In this document: positions 1 through 8,343 of the stretch, one piece after another
Layout of the letters: each line of letters opens with the position of its first letter
How positions within the stretch are numbered: the stretch's first letter is position 1
Source: Desulfurococcales archaeon
GTDB lineage: Archaea > Thermoproteota > Thermoprotei_A > Sulfolobales > NBVN01
Direction: 5' to 3'
DNA length: 64,000 nt
NCBI GenBank assembly: GCA_023255955.1
Contig: JAGDWD010000011.1
Span: forward strand, 1 to 64,000
Program-made: the position numbers and the translations under genes
The notes under the pieces: generated by a model
What the model saw: only the letters and a program-made list of their open reading frames with translations
Databases searched by the model: none
What the model was told of the DNA's origin: nothing

Positions 1-306
<306 letters not shown>

Positions 307-440
307 CGCGGCCGCAAGGCCGCGGGGTGTGCTAGCTGGTCTACTACGTGGTCTAGGTAGCCCCTGTCGGACCTGAATAGCCCGGGGTTAGTGCCCCGGT
401 TTATTCAGGCCCCCATTGTATGTCAGCGTAATTTTCTCTG
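307..440 (-). other. 16S rRNA 5' leader with two strong hairpins
   Basis: This is the transcribed spacer upstream of mature 16S. One hairpin sits against the mature end: 307-313 pairs with 318-324 (CGCGGCC arms, 7 bp, 4-nt loop). A second spans 372-409, with an 8-bp outer stem (CCTGAATA arm) and a 6-bp inner stem (CCGGGG arm) around a 6-nt loop. Such stems suit pre-16S processing structure, but the trailer partner lies outside the window, so the processing helix cannot be checked. No protein gene is apparent. Confidence 0.55.
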
Positions 441-520
441 TGGCCGCAACCGGAGGCGTCCTTTCATTCAGGGGGTTTCACCCCCCGTCCAGTCCAGCCG
501 CCGCCGGGAGGTTGCGGCCG
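438..520 (-). ncRNA. Structured RNA at rRNA transcript start (leader or H/ACA-like RNA)
   Basis: A perfect 10-bp terminal stem joins 442-451 and 510-519 (GGTTGCGGCC arms). Inside is a GC-rich domain capped by a G5/C5 hairpin (about 471-485). On the minus strand the stem is followed at once by ACA. The element begins about 25 nt below the rRNA TATA box, so it is the first thing transcribed. A terminal stem followed by ACA recalls archaeal H/ACA guides, but I cannot draw a convincing K-turn and pocket. It may simply be part of the pre-rRNA leader. Confidence 0.35.
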
Positions 521-540
521 TATACTTTCTTACTTAGTGA

Positions 541-550
541 GTTTATAAGC
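541..550 (-). promoter_or_regulatory. TATA box of the rRNA transcript
   Basis: The minus strand reads GCTTATAAAC, a good crenarchaeal box A. About 25 nt downstream, near 519-521, the structured element of the rRNA leader begins. The position and lack of a competing minus gene make it the likely 16S promoter. Confidence 0.55.
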
Positions 551-695
551 TATACGCTGGGATCTCGAAGGCTCTTCTCATGCTTTTTTGTATTATGATG
601 TCTCAGAAGTTTTGTATGAAGAATGTCTAATACCGACACCGAACTAATTTAGGCTGTGACATAGACTTACCTGATGAGCGGTGAAGTGCCTTAAG

Positions 696-1295
696 ATGCC
701 TGAATACTTGAGGAACTCGCTGGGGCGAGGATTTCTCGGTGTAGTAGTATGTGGAAGTGAAGAGTACGTAACGAAGAAGGTCCTCGAGCTTGTGGAGGAT
801 TGTAGTGGGGTGATAGTTGTTGGGGACTTCATATGTTCAAGGCTCCTCAAGTACGGATATACACCCAGGGTGTGCGTAGTCGACGGGTTAAGTAGGAGGA
901 CGCAAGCTGAGGCTATACCAATAACGTTCTTCAGTAAGATAGTGAAATGCTCTAACCCCAGATCCCATATATGTGCTGACCCTGCTGAGAAAATAGCTAG
1001 CGCCGTGATGGAGTCCGCGGAAGGAGAGAGAATACTGATATCCGTAGAGGGTGAAGAGGACCTCCTAGCCCTCACGTCCTTAGCTACGTCCTCACCAGGG
1101 TGGTGCGTAGTCTACGGCTTACCTGGCTGTGGTGCCGAGGTAGTCCACGTAGATAAGGAAACCGCTGAGACAGCTAGAAAAATACTTGAACTCTTTGAGG
1201 AGGTAGAAATACCTAGTGAGACCAGTCACACGACCCAGACTACAACACAAAAAACTCGGCACCTACCTTACCAGCCCCCAGCAGAGAGTAAGTAG
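696..1295 (+). CDS. GTP-dependent dephospho-CoA kinase (DUF359 family)
   Basis: This is the last step of coenzyme A synthesis in archaea, phosphorylation of dephospho-CoA with GTP. The family is recognised from its core: VVGD followed by a pattern ending in VVDG, an N-P motif before a DPAEK stretch, an ISVEGEEDLL segment and the YGLPG strand near the C-terminus. The last 25 or so residues are a Thr/Gln-rich tail outside the family core. I place the start at ATG 696, 11 nt after a GGTGA at 680-684; the GTG at 681 would sit inside that signal. The gene stands alone, facing away from the rRNA promoter. Confidence 0.85.
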   Translation: MPEYLRNSLGRGFLGVVVCGSEEYVTKKVLELVEDCSGVIVVGDFICSRLLKYGYTPRVCVVDGLSRRTQAEAIPITFFSKIVKCSNPRSHICADPAEKIASAVMESAEGERILISVEGEEDLLALTSLATSSPGWCVVYGLPGCGAEVVHVDKETAETARKILELFEEVEIPSETSHTTQTTTQKTRHLPYQPPAESK

Positions 1296-1334
1296 TATAA
1301 CAACACCTAGGAAACCTAGTACCCCATACTGTAG

Positions 1335-2321
1335 CTAAGCTATGTTACGAGCCTTAGCAGCTAGCAATAATAGTGAGAGCAAAAGTAATGGTATTCCAAC
1401 TACAAATGCCGAGAGAAAAACAGCTACTACTAATAGATTTGCTATCGATATGCTGAATTTACTGAATTCGAGCTTAACTACTCTGAGAGGTTTTCTTAGA
1501 AGTAGCGATATTACTAATGAGAGAACCCATGAGATCATAATAGCATCTGAAGGGTTGTGTAAGACCTCTAAAATATTAAAGAGAATTACCGCGACTAGTA
1601 CGAGTAATAATGTAATCCAGGATTTAACTCTACTAAAGTGCCCGAGAATTACAAGAGCTTGCGTAACTAGACCTAAACCTAGCAATACCAGGAACTCACC
1701 AGCTAAAATATAGAACCACGACCTAAGATCTCCGCAAATATAGAGAGCTCCACAAAGCCCCATAGGAACCGCAAGGAGACCTACCAAAACCATTAAAAAT
1801 CCTATCCGTAGTTTACTAACTAAGCTATTACCGCTCTTTGAAACTCTATAAAGATGAATGAAGTATGTTATTAGTCCACTAAACAGGATTACATCTAAGA
1901 GCACATAAATTCCGGAATACCCCACATAGAGCGGATTATATTGAATAGGTAGGAAGGGCTTTATATCAGTATAAACAAGTGAATCCATGAACACGTGGAG
2001 GGCCCAACCCCCTATACTACCCAAAATAGAATTCAGAGCTGTGGGCTCCTCATAAGCTAAGTAGAGCTCCCTGAAGAACGAGTGAGTGTAGGCTCTAGTT
2101 AGGTATATTAAGTAACCCATAAACGCACCTATTACTATAGATGCTAAGTATGTATGAAGATAACCGTGAGGTGAGTATCTCCAAAAAATAATGTTATAAA
2201 TTAGGAAGTCTATGTCGACAACAATAGTGGTAGCTATGAGGAAGCTGGGCCAGTAAACATATTTTCTAAGTAGGAACCCGATCAATAAACCAGATGCTAA
2301 GTGATATGTAGTGAAGGGCAC
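1335..2321 (-). CDS. Polytopic membrane protein, DUF457/YdjM-like putative metal hydrolase
   Basis: A 328-residue protein with about eight hydrophobic segments. The N-terminal half carries a His-rich pattern (TYHLASG, then PSF and a DIDF motif, then HGYLH), recalling the YdjM/DUF457 membrane-associated putative metal-dependent hydrolases. The C-terminal half is only hydrophobic helices. The start is a GTG preceded by a short purine run. It is transcribed divergently from the next gene across an AT-rich tandem repeat. Substrate and function are unknown; the family placement rests on motif resemblance. Confidence 0.6.
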   Translation of the reverse strand: MPFTTYHLASGLLIGFLLRKYVYWPSFLIATTIVVDIDFLIYNIIFWRYSPHGYLHTYLASIVIGAFMGYLIYLTRAYTHSFFRELYLAYEEPTALNSILGSIGGWALHVFMDSLVYTDIKPFLPIQYNPLYVGYSGIYVLLDVILFSGLITYFIHLYRVSKSGNSLVSKLRIGFLMVLVGLLAVPMGLCGALYICGDLRSWFYILAGEFLVLLGLGLVTQALVILGHFSRVKSWITLLLVLVAVILFNILEVLHNPSDAIMISWVLSLVISLLLRKPLRVVKLEFSKFSISIANLLVVAVFLSAFVVGIPLLLLSLLLLAAKARNIA

Positions 2322-2353
2322 AGCCTCTGTTCCCGGAAAAACGCTTTTCTAAC

Positions 2354-2403
2354 TTTAAAATTTTTAAAATTTAACTAGTTTAAAATTTTTAAAATTTAAC
2401 TAG
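2354..2403. repeat. 25-bp perfect tandem duplication, AT-rich
   Basis: Two identical 25-bp copies lie head to tail at 2354-2378 and 2379-2403, each of the form TTTAAAATTTTT...ACTAG. They fill the space between two divergent genes and contain TATA-like runs that could serve either one. Confidence 0.9.
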
Positions 2404-2433
2404 ATTGTAAATGTACTCATTATAGCAGCAAAT

Positions 2434-2441
2434 CCTATAAA
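2434..2441 (+). promoter_or_regulatory. TATA box for the SPOUT methyltransferase gene
   Basis: CCTATAAA lies here. A start of transcription about 25 nt downstream (about 2460) would leave the ATG at 2441 untranscribed, which supports the downstream start at 2480. Confidence 0.5.
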
Positions 2442-2479
2442 TGAGCTTCTCTATTAAGCTTAGTGGAGGAGAGTTTTTG

Positions 2480-3145
2480 GTGGGTAGTACGAAGGTAGTT
2501 GTAGAGCATCTTGAGGAATGCTTATCTCCCTGGCTATTGAGTGAGTATAAGTACGTAGTGAAGTTATTTGGGAAATCCACAGTATTCACTAACGTTAGAG
2601 ATCCGGTTACCAGAAATATTCTAAGAGGATTGAATGTTGAAGTAACTGAAAAGAGTATAGTTGAGTTAGTGACGGAGGGTGTTATAGGGCGCGTTATAGT
2701 TCTTGATCCGAGAGCTAGAGATGGTCTAAAGCCGGAGGATCTGAGAGAGGTTGATGTTGTTGTAATAGGGGGTATAATGGGGGAGCACCCACCTAAAGGA
2801 AGGACGTACGCTAGTATAACATCGAAGCTCCGCTTGAAATGCTTAGTTAGAAACTTAGGTAAGTTACAGCTAACGATAGCGGGGACAGCCTATGTATTAA
2901 GTAAAATAGCGGGGGGAGTATTACTTGAGGAACTAGACATTAAGTTCGGGTTGAGGCTCTCTGTCAATATCGGGAACTACGAGGTGTCGATAGAATTACC
3001 CTACGCATTCCCATACGAAAACGGGGTACCTGTCTTACCTGAAGACTACATGGAGGTAGTATCGAGGAGATCCACAGTCTTTGAAGCGCGGAGCGGGTGC
3101 CTCGAACAAAGCAATAATACCCCCAGTACCACATCATTGCGCTGA
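2480..3145 (+). CDS. SFM1-type SPOUT methyltransferase (DUF431/COG2428)
   Basis: A SAM-dependent methyltransferase of the SPOUT superfamily. The yeast relative Sfm1 methylates an arginine of ribosomal protein S3; the archaeal target is not settled. Diagnostic parts are an N-terminal VVEHLEECLSPW segment, an LDP strand, and the cofactor-loop motif IGGIMGEHPPKGRT. The C-terminus ends in a Ser/Thr/Asn tail. Family members begin just before the VEH motif, and a GGAGGA lies at 2465-2470, so GTG 2480 (or TTG 2477) is preferred to the ATG at 2441. Confidence 0.8.
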   Translation: MGSTKVVVEHLEECLSPWLLSEYKYVVKLFGKSTVFTNVRDPVTRNILRGLNVEVTEKSIVELVTEGVIGRVIVLDPRARDGLKPEDLREVDVVVIGGIMGEHPPKGRTYASITSKLRLKCLVRNLGKLQLTIAGTAYVLSKIAGGVLLEELDIKFGLRLSVNIGNYEVSIELPYAFPYENGVPVLPEDYMEVVSRRSTVFEARSGCLEQSNNTPSTTSLR

Positions 3146-3295
3146 TTTGGGTAGCCGATGACTATCTGAATTTCTCTAACCGCTTTTCTCAATCTTGTTG
3201 AGGTGGAAGTGTTTAATCCCGTTATATGTTTGTGGATCCAACGAAAGCGTTGGAATATCTCTCGGGGGTAGGGCTCTCCAGCTAATACTAGGTTT

Positions 3296-4234
3296 TTATG
3301 TGTCCGGCCTTATGAATCTAAATGACTGCGCGCTCCTCACAAACCTGTACCAGTTCTCTTCTGTGGTATCTATCTCAAGGAAGGCGCCAGTCGAGTTATA
3401 GTATGGTGGCCCGATCCTACTAAATAAGGTGATAACCCTATTCCCGTGGTTAAACTTATAGCCTCTGGCGCATGGTTCATGTCCTCTTACTATGAGCTTT
3501 ACGTTAAAGGTCTTAGTAACCCACTCAGTAATTGGACGTCCGAAAAGCATTCCAGCTCCTCGAGGAGATGGGTAAGCCTCGTCGTTAGACTCTATGGGAT
3601 CGTTCCACAGTACCTCTACTATGATATCCCTTAGCGGCTTGAACTGAGATCCTAGTAAGTAGCTCTTCAGATCCTGCGCCTTCCTGAATGTTGCGGTAGG
3701 TAGGCCTCCATGTAAAGCTAGGAAGTGATCCCTGAGGTATGCAGCCAGCGGTAACTTCTTGAAGACTTTGTCTACTATAGCCTCATATATCCTTAACCCC
3801 TCACTTATCAGGTACCTCGATATCAGTTCCTCCGGAAAATCGTGGGGTGATGGCTCAACCACATCTACCCCCTCATGGTTTCCCTTAAGTAGGATCACCG
3901 ACTCAGTGTACTCTACCTTAAGCTCTAGGAGAGTGATCAACACCTCCAGCTGGTTGTTCCCTCTATCTACGTAGTCTCCGAGGAAAACCAGCTTTAGATC
4001 ACCGCTCCTCAATCTATCCTCACTAAAGTGTCTAAGCACTTTCTTGAGATCATCGATGTTCCCATGTAAATCACCCACGAATATGTAGGTAACCTTATCG
4101 CTTAGCGGTACTACCTCACTATACTTCTTCAGTAAGTTCTCTAGTATATTCCCATATTCCTCGAGCCTGGACCTAAGTACAGCTGGGTCTGAAACTATCC
4201 TAGAAACTCTATCTACATAGCTACTTAGATCCAT
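3296..4234 (-). CDS. PPP-family serine/threonine protein phosphatase
   Basis: A metallophosphoesterase of the PPP class, expected to remove phosphate from Ser/Thr in proteins. All signature motifs are present: GDLHGN (54-59), GDYVDRG (86-92), GNHE (118-121), then LHGG and RGHEP further on, giving the two-metal centre. The 312-residue length fits a single catalytic domain with a short helical N-terminal extension. It overlaps the end of gatB by 14 nt, so it is probably the last gene of the gatCAB transcript. A GGTGGAG precedes the ATG. Confidence 0.9.
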   Translation of the reverse strand: MDLSSYVDRVSRIVSDPAVLRSRLEEYGNILENLLKKYSEVVPLSDKVTYIFVGDLHGNIDDLKKVLRHFSEDRLRSGDLKLVFLGDYVDRGNNQLEVLITLLELKVEYTESVILLKGNHEGVDVVEPSPHDFPEELISRYLISEGLRIYEAIVDKVFKKLPLAAYLRDHFLALHGGLPTATFRKAQDLKSYLLGSQFKPLRDIIVEVLWNDPIESNDEAYPSPRGAGMLFGRPITEWVTKTFNVKLIVRGHEPCARGYKFNHGNRVITLFSRIGPPYYNSTGAFLEIDTTEENWYRFVRSAQSFRFIRPDT

Positions 4235-5672
4235 ACTCCACCAGCCTCTTCCTTATTATCTCATTAACGATTTTAGGATCGGCTCTCCCCTTAGTCTTCC
4301 TCATGACTTGACCAACAAGGAAGTTAATAGCTTTCGGATCTCTTAACGCGTCTGAAACGGCTTTCGGGTTCTCTTCGAATACCTCAGTCACTATCCTCTC
4401 TAACTCCTCCTCCTCTCCGATGGTCGTAATACCCTGTCTGACCAAATCATCGGGATCCTTATCCTCAAGTACTGCTAACCTAACGTACTCCTTAAGGAGC
4501 TTTATACTCACAATACCTTTCTCGAAATACTGTACTAGCTTACATAGTCTATCCGCACTTAACCTGAGAATTCCGGTAGATAGAGGTATATCAGCTTCGT
4601 CCAACCACCTAAGAAACTCATTAACAAGTATCGAGGAAATAAGCTTCGGGTTCCCGCAAGTTCTAGCAGTATGTTCGAAGTGATCGCACAACCTCTTGTT
4701 AAGAACTAGTACCGAAGCCATGTAGTCACCGATACCGTATTCCTTAGCTATTCTCTTAGCCCTAGAATCAGGTAGCTCCGGTAAGGATGAGGCTACCCTC
4801 TCTATAAGCTCCTTCGATATCGGTATAGGAGGTAGATCAGGATCCGGGAAGTACCTGTACTCCCCCTCAAGCTCCTTCGCCCTAGAAGGTACCGTCATCC
4901 CCCGCTCTTTTATCCAGTGCCTAGTCTCCCTCTCGATAGTTCCCCCTGACTTCACTATGTTAAGTTGGCGAGTAATCTCGTAACTCAACGCCTTCTCGAG
5001 GTCCCTTGGGGAGCCTATATTCTTAATTTCTACCCTAGCCCTCCCACCTATCGATATGTTGGCGTCAGCTCTCATAGCCCCCTCCAGGGACGTATCCGCT
5101 ACATCAAGGTGTTCAAGTATTGATGCGAGCTTCTCTAGGAATATTCTAGCCTCTCTCGGGGATCTGAAGTCCGGTTCTGTCACTATCTCCAGTAGAGCTA
5201 CCCCGGCTCTGTTGTAGTCTATTAACGCATACTTACTGCCGAGAACTGTCTTCTCCGGGTATACTATCCTACCAGTATCTTCCTCAATATTTATTCTCCG
5301 TATCCTCACAGTCTTACTTAAACCACCTACATCGATGACAACTCTACCACCTGTAGCTACCGGTACTAGACCATACCTATCGTACTGAGATATTTGGTAG
5401 TTCTTAGGTAGGTCAGGATAGAAGTAATGCTTCCTCACAAAAACTATCTTTTCCGAGATCTTCGAGTTAAGTGCTAGTGCTACAGCTACAGCTTTCTCAA
5501 TAGCTTTCTCGTTTAGTACTGGTAAAACCCCGGGAAGCCCTAAACATACGGGGCACACATTAGTGTTGGGAGGCCTATCCCTATAATTACTAGAACAACC
5601 ACAGAATAGCTTCGTCCTTAAGGAGGTGATCTGCACATGTACCTCTAAGCCTATCACAACCTCGTCACTCAC
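4221..5672 (-). CDS. gatB: Asp/Glu-tRNA amidotransferase subunit B
   Basis: GatB phosphorylates Asp (or Glu) on mischarged tRNA and works with GatA, which supplies ammonia. The N-terminus shows IGLEVHVQ, and cysteine pairs (CGCS, then CPVCLGLPG) give the zinc site. The C-terminal 120 residues form the YqeY-like tail domain that grips tRNA. Its GTG start overlaps the gatA stop (GTGA), showing tight coupling. Archaea make Gln-tRNA through GatDE, so GatCAB here most likely makes Asn-tRNA, in keeping with the AspRS at 29834. Confidence 0.97.
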   Translation of the reverse strand: MSDEVVIGLEVHVQITSLRTKLFCGCSSNYRDRPPNTNVCPVCLGLPGVLPVLNEKAIEKAVAVALALNSKISEKIVFVRKHYFYPDLPKNYQISQYDRYGLVPVATGGRVVIDVGGLSKTVRIRRINIEEDTGRIVYPEKTVLGSKYALIDYNRAGVALLEIVTEPDFRSPREARIFLEKLASILEHLDVADTSLEGAMRADANISIGGRARVEIKNIGSPRDLEKALSYEITRQLNIVKSGGTIERETRHWIKERGMTVPSRAKELEGEYRYFPDPDLPPIPISKELIERVASSLPELPDSRAKRIAKEYGIGDYMASVLVLNKRLCDHFEHTARTCGNPKLISSILVNEFLRWLDEADIPLSTGILRLSADRLCKLVQYFEKGIVSIKLLKEYVRLAVLEDKDPDDLVRQGITTIGEEEELERIVTEVFEENPKAVSDALRDPKAINFLVGQVMRKTKGRADPKIVNEIIRKRLVEYGSK

Positions 5673-7126
5673 TTCCCAGCCACCTCTATTAAGCGAGCTA
5701 CATTAAGTAACCATCCCTCAGAGAAGTGCGGCCCGAATACCTGTATACCTACAGGCAACCCACGTATGAAACCTCCTGGAACACTCAGAGCTGGCAGGCC
5801 GGCTAGGTTTATTGGGACAGTATTCACATCTAGACTATAGAGTTTGAGTGGGTCGTCAATCACCTCACCAAGTCTTGGAGGTAGTATTGGAGAAGTCGGT
5901 GAGAGAGCTAAGTCAAACTCTTTAAAGAGCCTCATAAACTCCTCGTACAGGAGCCGCCTCACCTTAGCGGCCTTCAAGTAGTACCCCTCGTAGAGCCCCT
6001 CACTGAGGACGTAGGTACCGAGTAGGATCCGCCTCTTAACCTCCTTACCGAAACCCATAGACCTGACACGTTTATAGACCTCTGTCCAGAGCCTCCCCTC
6101 TACTTCCTGAGCTAGACCGTACCTCAACCCATCGTACCTAGCTAAGTTCGAGCTAGCCTCAGCCATAGCTATTATGTAGTAAACGGGGAGGGAGTAACGT
6201 ATTATCGGCATCTTCCTGAACTCGACAGAAAGCCCGTAACTCTCAAGTCTCTCCAAGGTCTTGTTAAATACCGCCATTACCTCTCTATCGACACCCTCTT
6301 CAACCATTTCCTCGATTACAGCTATCCTATACGTCTTTATGGGCCTGTCAACCACGTAGCTTCCGTAGTCTTTCGCAGCTACTTTCAAGCTTGTGGAGTC
6401 CTTAGGATCGTGGCCCGATATAACCTCTAGCATTATAGCCACATCCTCGACGTACCTCCCTATAGGGCCTATCTGATCGAGGCTACTAGCATAGGCCACT
6501 AACCCATATCTACTGACTAACCCGTAGGTAGGTTTAAGCCCTACTGTACCTGTGTAGGCAGCTGGTAACCGTATTGAGCCGCCGGTGTCCGAGCCTAGAG
6601 CTGCTGTAGCCTCACATGCGGCGACAGCGGCTGCGCTACCTCCTGATGACCCGCCGGGCACTCTCTCAAGGTCCCACGGATTGAGAGTTGGGTAAAAAGC
6701 GCTGTTCTCGGTTGTAGACCCCATTGCGAACTCGTCCATGTTGGTCTTACCTATGATTATGCCTCCAGCATTCTTTATCCGAGTTATTACGGTAGCATCA
6801 TATGGGGGAATGTAGCTCTCTAACATCCTAGAAGCACATGTCGTTCTAATCCCGGAAGTACTTATATTGTCCTTGACGGCGATTAGAGCTCCTGCGAGAG
6901 GTCCTAAATTATTTGATTTCAGTAGAGCCTCCGCATCTCTCAGTACTTCCTCCTTAGGTCTCACAGTTATGTAGGCCCGCAACTGATGTTCATGTTTTTC
7001 TATCACTTTATATATCTCCTCGATATAGCTGAAGAGGAAATCAGGGTCCTCCCTTACTTTCTCTCTTAGAGCTCTTATACTTAGCGAGGAAATTAGAGAG
7101 TTTTGTGAGCATTGTGGTGGGAACAT
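5669..7126 (-). CDS. gatA: Asp/Glu-tRNA amidotransferase subunit A
   Basis: Amidase-signature subunit that releases ammonia from glutamine for transamidation. The catalytic Lys lies in the ALIAVKDN region, and the Ser-rich loop GGSSGGSAAAVA holds the cis-Ser and nucleophile. The GSDTGGSIRLPA segment and the LDQIGPIGR stretch are also typical. The 485-residue length is normal. It is the middle gene of gatC-gatA-gatB, 4 nt after gatC. Confidence 0.97.
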   Translation of the reverse strand: MFPPQCSQNSLISSLSIRALREKVREDPDFLFSYIEEIYKVIEKHEHQLRAYITVRPKEEVLRDAEALLKSNNLGPLAGALIAVKDNISTSGIRTTCASRMLESYIPPYDATVITRIKNAGGIIIGKTNMDEFAMGSTTENSAFYPTLNPWDLERVPGGSSGGSAAAVAACEATAALGSDTGGSIRLPAAYTGTVGLKPTYGLVSRYGLVAYASSLDQIGPIGRYVEDVAIMLEVISGHDPKDSTSLKVAAKDYGSYVVDRPIKTYRIAVIEEMVEEGVDREVMAVFNKTLERLESYGLSVEFRKMPIIRYSLPVYYIIAMAEASSNLARYDGLRYGLAQEVEGRLWTEVYKRVRSMGFGKEVKRRILLGTYVLSEGLYEGYYLKAAKVRRLLYEEFMRLFKEFDLALSPTSPILPPRLGEVIDDPLKLYSLDVNTVPINLAGLPALSVPGGFIRGLPVGIQVFGPHFSEGWLLNVARLIEVAGK

Positions 7127-7130
7127 GTTC

Positions 7131-7430
7131 TCACAAGGTCCTCGGAGACTTCACATACCCGTTCTCGATCCTCTCTCTAACTGCACACACCTTCTCTATG
7201 TCGGTGGACTCGCCGACCTCGGCATCATCTCTTAAATTAACATCACCGAAGAACGTCGTATATAGAGGCTCTATATCTTCTGCAACCGTCAACTCGTTCA
7301 CAGCGTTTATCATCTTAATTATTTTCTCTAAGTCACGTAGTAACGGCTCAATCTCGTCTTCCTGCAGATCCACCAATGCTAGGTCACTCAAATGCTTCAC
7401 TAGCTTATTCCAGTCCATCTGAGCATCCAA
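7131..7430 (-). CDS. gatC: Asp/Glu-tRNA amidotransferase subunit C
   Basis: Small linker subunit that wraps around GatA and stabilises the GatAB complex. The conserved leucine pattern (HLSDLALVDLQEDE) and the central NAVNELTVAEDIEPL segment are present, and length matches the family. The reading frame opens at a TTG (7430); the ATG at 7418 (giving MDWNKLVK) is an equally good start. First gene of the gatCAB operon. Confidence 0.92.
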   Translation of the reverse strand: MDAQMDWNKLVKHLSDLALVDLQEDEIEPLLRDLEKIIKMINAVNELTVAEDIEPLYTTFFGDVNLRDDAEVGESTDIEKVCAVRERIENGYVKSPRTL

Positions 7431-7511
7431 TTACACAGCAAATTCGAGATATTAAATAGTGGATATGCCTACTTATAATCTAGGTCTGCAAACATTTACG
7501 GGGGGAGCGGG

Positions 7512-8267
7512 ATGTTTAACATAGATGAGATGTTTGAGGTGTCTTTAAGTCCCAGCGACATTGAGGCTATAGCTGAGGCACTGAAAGAAATGAAGGATCC
7601 TGTCACCCTCTACGTGTTCGTCGAGAAGGACAGGGGGAGATGTAGATACTGCGACAACACAATCAAACTCGTTGATGCCTTAGCGTCTGCTAGTGCTAAG
7701 ATATCCAACCCACCTCTACTCAACTATGTAGTTGCTGAGCGTGGAGTAAACGACGATCTTTTCGAAAAGTTTAAGATATCTAGGATCCCGTCCATAGCGA
7801 TGTTAGATGGTTACATAAGGTACACTGGAATGCCTGCTGGCGAGGAGCTTAGGGGACTTATCGAAACGATAATTAGATTAAGTACTGGTGATTCAGGTTT
7901 ATCGGAAAAATCCATAAGGAGAATATCTGAACTCAGAACACCTGTATACATAGATGTCATAGTAACACCTATGTGTCCTTACTGCCCATATGTGGCGCTA
8001 ATGGCTAACATGATAGCGTTCGAGGCTTATAAAGCCGGCAACAAAGCCGTGATATCGGACATAATCGAAGCATACGAAAATCCAGATATAGCGGACTCCT
8101 ACAACATAATGAGCGTCCCCGCAGTAGCCATCAACAAGCAGCTAGCTTTCGTAGGGGTACCTTACGAGGAGCAGTTCGTTGAGCTTGTTTATGAGGCTTC
8201 TATTAGGTCCTGGGTGCGAGAGCAGAGAAGGAAGCTCTTAGAGAAAATGCTTAAGGATAGCGAATAA
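7512..8267 (+). CDS. Protein disulfide oxidoreductase, two glutaredoxin-like domains (PDO)
   Basis: Fused tandem thioredoxin-fold protein of the type used by hyperthermophiles to form and shuffle disulfides in intracellular proteins. Both active sites are present: CRYC at residues 44-47 and CPYC at 155-158, each with a cis-Pro region downstream (RIPSIAML and SVPAVAIN). The length of 251 residues is slightly over the usual 225-230. A clear GGGGGAGCGGG signal precedes the ATG. Transcribed divergently from gatC. Confidence 0.9.
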   Translation: MFNIDEMFEVSLSPSDIEAIAEALKEMKDPVTLYVFVEKDRGRCRYCDNTIKLVDALASASAKISNPPLLNYVVAERGVNDDLFEKFKISRIPSIAMLDGYIRYTGMPAGEELRGLIETIIRLSTGDSGLSEKSIRRISELRTPVYIDVIVTPMCPYCPYVALMANMIAFEAYKAGNKAVISDIIEAYENPDIADSYNIMSVPAVAINKQLAFVGVPYEEQFVELVYEASIRSWVREQRRKLLEKMLKDSE

Positions 8268-8343
8268 TAATCCACAACCTACGTACTTCACTACTAAATA
8301 GTAGTTTTATGTTCTGCTCAAACCCCACCTAATCCTTAGTATT

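Noticed and set aside
416-598. 60-residue reading frame in the rRNA leader
   Set aside because: It overlies the structured RNA and has no ribosome-binding site or family resemblance.
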